Part shown: positions 61,600 to 64,000 of the stretch, in pieces
Numbering within the stretch: position 1 is the stretch's first letter
Layout of the letters: every line of letters starts with the position of its first letter
Origin: Beroe forskalii
Taxonomy: Eukaryota; Ctenophora; Nuda; Beroida; Beroidae
Length of the DNA: 64,000 bases
Direction of reading: 5' to 3'
Assembly: GCA_011033025.1 (NCBI GenBank)
Contig: WFMF01000321.1
Coordinates: 124,001-188,000 of the forward strand
Position numbers and translations under genes: made by a program
Notes under the pieces: generated by a model
The model's input: only the letters and a program-made list of their open reading frames with translations
Told to the model about the DNA's origin: nothing
The model's database searches: none

Positions 61600-61791
61600 G
61601 AATCTAGAGTGGCGCTAGGTCCTAGAATAGCTACTTATAATTGTAATGGTCTGGGAGACGCGCAAAACGTAAGTCGGTTCTCACTTGGCTGAAAGCCAAG
61701 CCTGAAGAAGTTATTTTTGTGCAGGAGACACATTCCACCCAGAGTTCTGAGGCTCTGTGGAGGAAGGATTGGGGAGGTGATATTTACTTTA
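61600..61791 (+). mobile_element. LINE fragment: start of the AP-type endonuclease
   Basis: Reads IATYNCNGLGDAQ in one frame, then KRKSVLTWLKAKPEEVIFVQ, ETHSTQ and WRKDWGGDIYF in another. This is the N-terminal endonuclease of an L1/Tx1-type LINE (N of the first motif and QETH of the second). One frame change lies near 61656. The fragment is cut at 61791 by the inserted inverted-repeat element, and I could not recognise its continuation after 63959. Confidence 0.85.
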
Positions 61792-63957
61792 GGGGGGGGC
61801 CAACGCAATTTTTGTACATTTTTGTACATACTTATTTTTGTACACTTTCAGATTAACTGGGTAAAAATGTACAAGAATGTACAAAAATGAACAAAAATGT
61901 ACAAATCTCTCTCGGCCCAAGAAAGTGGTATACAGACTTTGTCTTCAACTTTAAATGTTCTCAATGGTCATGCTTATATACGACTTGTTGATAAACATAG
62001 GCCCTAAAGTGTTTGGATATTGAGTTAAGGACATGGAATTGAATTTTTGTGTACGCGCAACCCATATTCTCATATTGTAATATCAAGAAATTGAGACTTG
62101 ACTGGGTCGCCAGCACCAGTCTCATTGCCTTTCTTTTCAATCACCTAAATCTTATCGGACTTTGTTGACAAAACTCCTTGATACAACTCACCGGGGTGGT
62201 AATAAGTTGCTGGAAATCGTTTGACACAGTTAATAGGTATTTGATCTAAATAGTAAATACCTATGCAGTACCTATTGCGATTGAATTTGAGTGATGAAAT
62301 TAATATCAAACTGTCCAATCACTGTGATATCATGATGTCAGAAGCAAGTTGCCTGCCGGAAGCATTCTGACAATTGGTTGAGGAATGAGGTTTCTGGGTG
62401 GAACCAGGGAGTTTCTCATATCCTATAGCCCGAGCTAAAGGTCAGAGTTACTTGTTATAGAGTATAGAGGGACGTGACCCAGGGGCCAGGTTATATCGTC
62501 CGATACATAATTCTTTCTAGACAGGGCTGCTCGAGCAATAGCTCCTGTCAGCTTACGCCTAGTGTCACGTGTGCAAAAAGGTGTAATGTTACAAAAAGAA
62601 ATGAGGTGATGCGCAACTAAGGTCTTACGATCTGCTTCCTATTTCTTCCTTTTGTCATGACACGCACCACGTGACAGGGTCATGCGTATCAGAGAGAGCT
62701 TTAGCTCGGATCAGAGTGCTTTCTAGACAGGAATGATGAAGATGACCCGAACTTTAGCCGGAACTATAGCAGAGGTATAAATGTGGTACTATAGTACTAT
62801 TATAGCCCGTACTTCTAGAAGGCTTACTCGAGCTATAGCTTGAACTATAGCCCTCAAAAATCCCTGCCTATAACAACTAACTTAACATGGCAATTGGCAA
62901 CTGGATAGTGAGAGTTGAGACAAGAGATTGAAAACAAAGGTGGGCAACCCCACCATATTGTTACACTGCAGACAACAGAATGCAAGTATCAAGTATGCAG
63001 GACCCTGGACCCATCATCCGTAATGTGGAGAGGTAATTGAATTGAAACGGAATCATGGTGCTTATCATAATAAACATCTTGTTTGATTTGGTCACTCATG
63101 CCATGTCATCATGGAGCATTACGCATTGAATTGATGACGTTGATCCATACATGATAAGCGCAGTATGTACCTACAGTCTACACCGTGTGCAAGCGAAATG
63201 TCGATACATGGGTGTGCAATGTGCATAGCTTGTGTAAATTTGTATGAAACGACCTAAACTCCAAAATTTGATCAGGTTAACAATCAAATACCTTACGAGA
63301 CATATTTAAAAGGTACGAAATTTGGGGATTTGTCGAAAAAATCCCCATATTTTCGTTCCCCCAAAATTTCGATCCCCAAAATTATTTCCCCCAAATTAGT
63401 TAATTGCGGGTTTGTGATTTGACTAACAGTGCATAGAATATAGAATTCTCAGACAAATTTCAATAAGTATATCAGTGCAGAAGAGTTCAAAATATCTAAA
63501 ACGCAGTAATTCCAAATAAAACCTTCTACACTCGACTCGATAAAAGTGATCTTGTACTGGAAATTCTACTACATCGATCACCTCAGTGATATTGGCCTTT
63601 CTGAAGTTCTGATTTATTCCAAAAAGTTACCTTATTTTTTCGAATTTGAAAAAAGGCGAAAATTCCCCTAATTTAATTTGGGGTACGAAATTTGGGGATT
63701 TTTGAAAAAAAAATCCCCATATTTTCGAACCCCCAAAATTTCGATCCCTGCAATTATTGTCCCATGTTATTTTGTCTTGTAAGGTAAGTCAGTAGGGAAG
63801 TAAAAATAAATTTTACTCCTCAAACCATATTTTTATGGTCAGAAAGTACATTTTTGTACATACCTGTACATTTTTGTACATACTTATTTTTGTACATATT
63901 CAGATTTACTGGGTAAAAATGTACAAGGATGTACAAAAATTACGTTGGCCCCCCCCC
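61792..63957. mobile_element. G-rich-ended inverted-repeat element inside the LINE
   Basis: Ends GGGGGGGGCCAACG-AATTTTTGTACA and the reverse complement. The next 100 bp (ACTGGGTAAAAATGTACAA, repeated TTTTTGTACATA) are also shared. TTA/TAA flank the ends, with TA as minimal duplication. The interior has no transposase frame. 61915-62035 contains a diverged copy of the fold-back II unit (CTTATATACGACTTGTTGAT), and GTACGAAATTTGGGGATTT blocks recur at 63314 and 63683. Confidence 0.82.
63312..63770 (+). repeat. Paired GTACGAAATTTGGGGATTT blocks
   Basis: Two blocks of about 85 bp (63312-63400 and 63683-63770) share GTACGAAATTTGGGGATTT, AATCCCCATATTTTCG and CCCCCAAAATTTCGATCCC. Each is itself a weak inverted repeat. 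Between them the sequence is AT-rich and unique. Confidence 0.75.
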
Positions 63958-64000
63958 TAACCGTAATGTAACTCACCCTCAGCATCACACCCACACTCCG

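Overview
This window is nuclear DNA of a multicellular animal. Genes are split into short exons with GT-AG introns that keep reading phase, and the spaces between exons are packed with non-autonomous DNA transposons, tRNA-derived SINEs and minisatellites. The gene set (SNRK kinase, Golgi-type carbohydrate sulfotransferase, LDLa-bearing seven-helix receptor, calmodulin-like protein, F-box proteins) fits an invertebrate metazoan. I cannot place the phylum. No bacterial, viral or organellar segment was recognised.

Layout. (1) 1-34.2 kb is one plus-strand gene, the 3' part of an SNRK-type AMPK-related kinase. I reconstruct ten exons from the end of the kinase domain (1318) to a stop at 34199. The phases agree at every junction under the chosen splice sites. 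Its introns host a same-strand sulfotransferase gene at 3750-5112, carrying a frame break, and an antisense LDLa-GPCR at about 27.6-31.5 kb with several frame breaks. They also hold two giant or compound repeats (5277-10490 and 15959-18032). (2) 34.2-37.6 kb is the SNRK 3' UTR and a CpG-rich tract. (3) 37646-38878 is a complete minus-strand 149-residue calmodulin-like gene, with a lone well-spliced minus-strand exon upstream (39977-40077). (4) 43668-50117 is a complete five-exon plus-strand gene for a 346-residue protein that I do not recognise. (5) 50.6-60.6 kb is a minus-strand tandem F-box gene array. One copy is intact, one is split by a hAT-like insert with a perfect 8-bp target duplication, and a third survives only as its 3' flank. 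A 4.2-kb fold-back element lies inside the array. (6) 60.6-64 kb holds a LINE endonuclease fragment cut by a 2.2-kb G-rich-ended inverted-repeat element.

The most striking pattern is that tandem duplications and minisatellites repeatedly straddle exon boundaries. In SNRK and in the unknown gene, exon tails plus their 5' splice sites are copied two to fourteen times in tandem (23.6-24.2, 24.6-24.9, 43.7-43.9, 48.0-48.15 kb). The array at 1.4-1.8 kb starts beside a donor, a 22-bp array spans a stop codon at 50.1 kb, and 3' splice sites are also duplicated (1.25-1.33 and 24.39-24.48 kb). Each unit carries AG|GT, the proto-splice site. This looks like a locus, or a genome, in which introns are being built or enlarged by tandem duplication at splice junctions. 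A second striking point is that one SNRK exon (8615-8784) sits in the loop of a 5.2-kb inverted repeat, an arrangement that could promote exon skipping or circular RNA.
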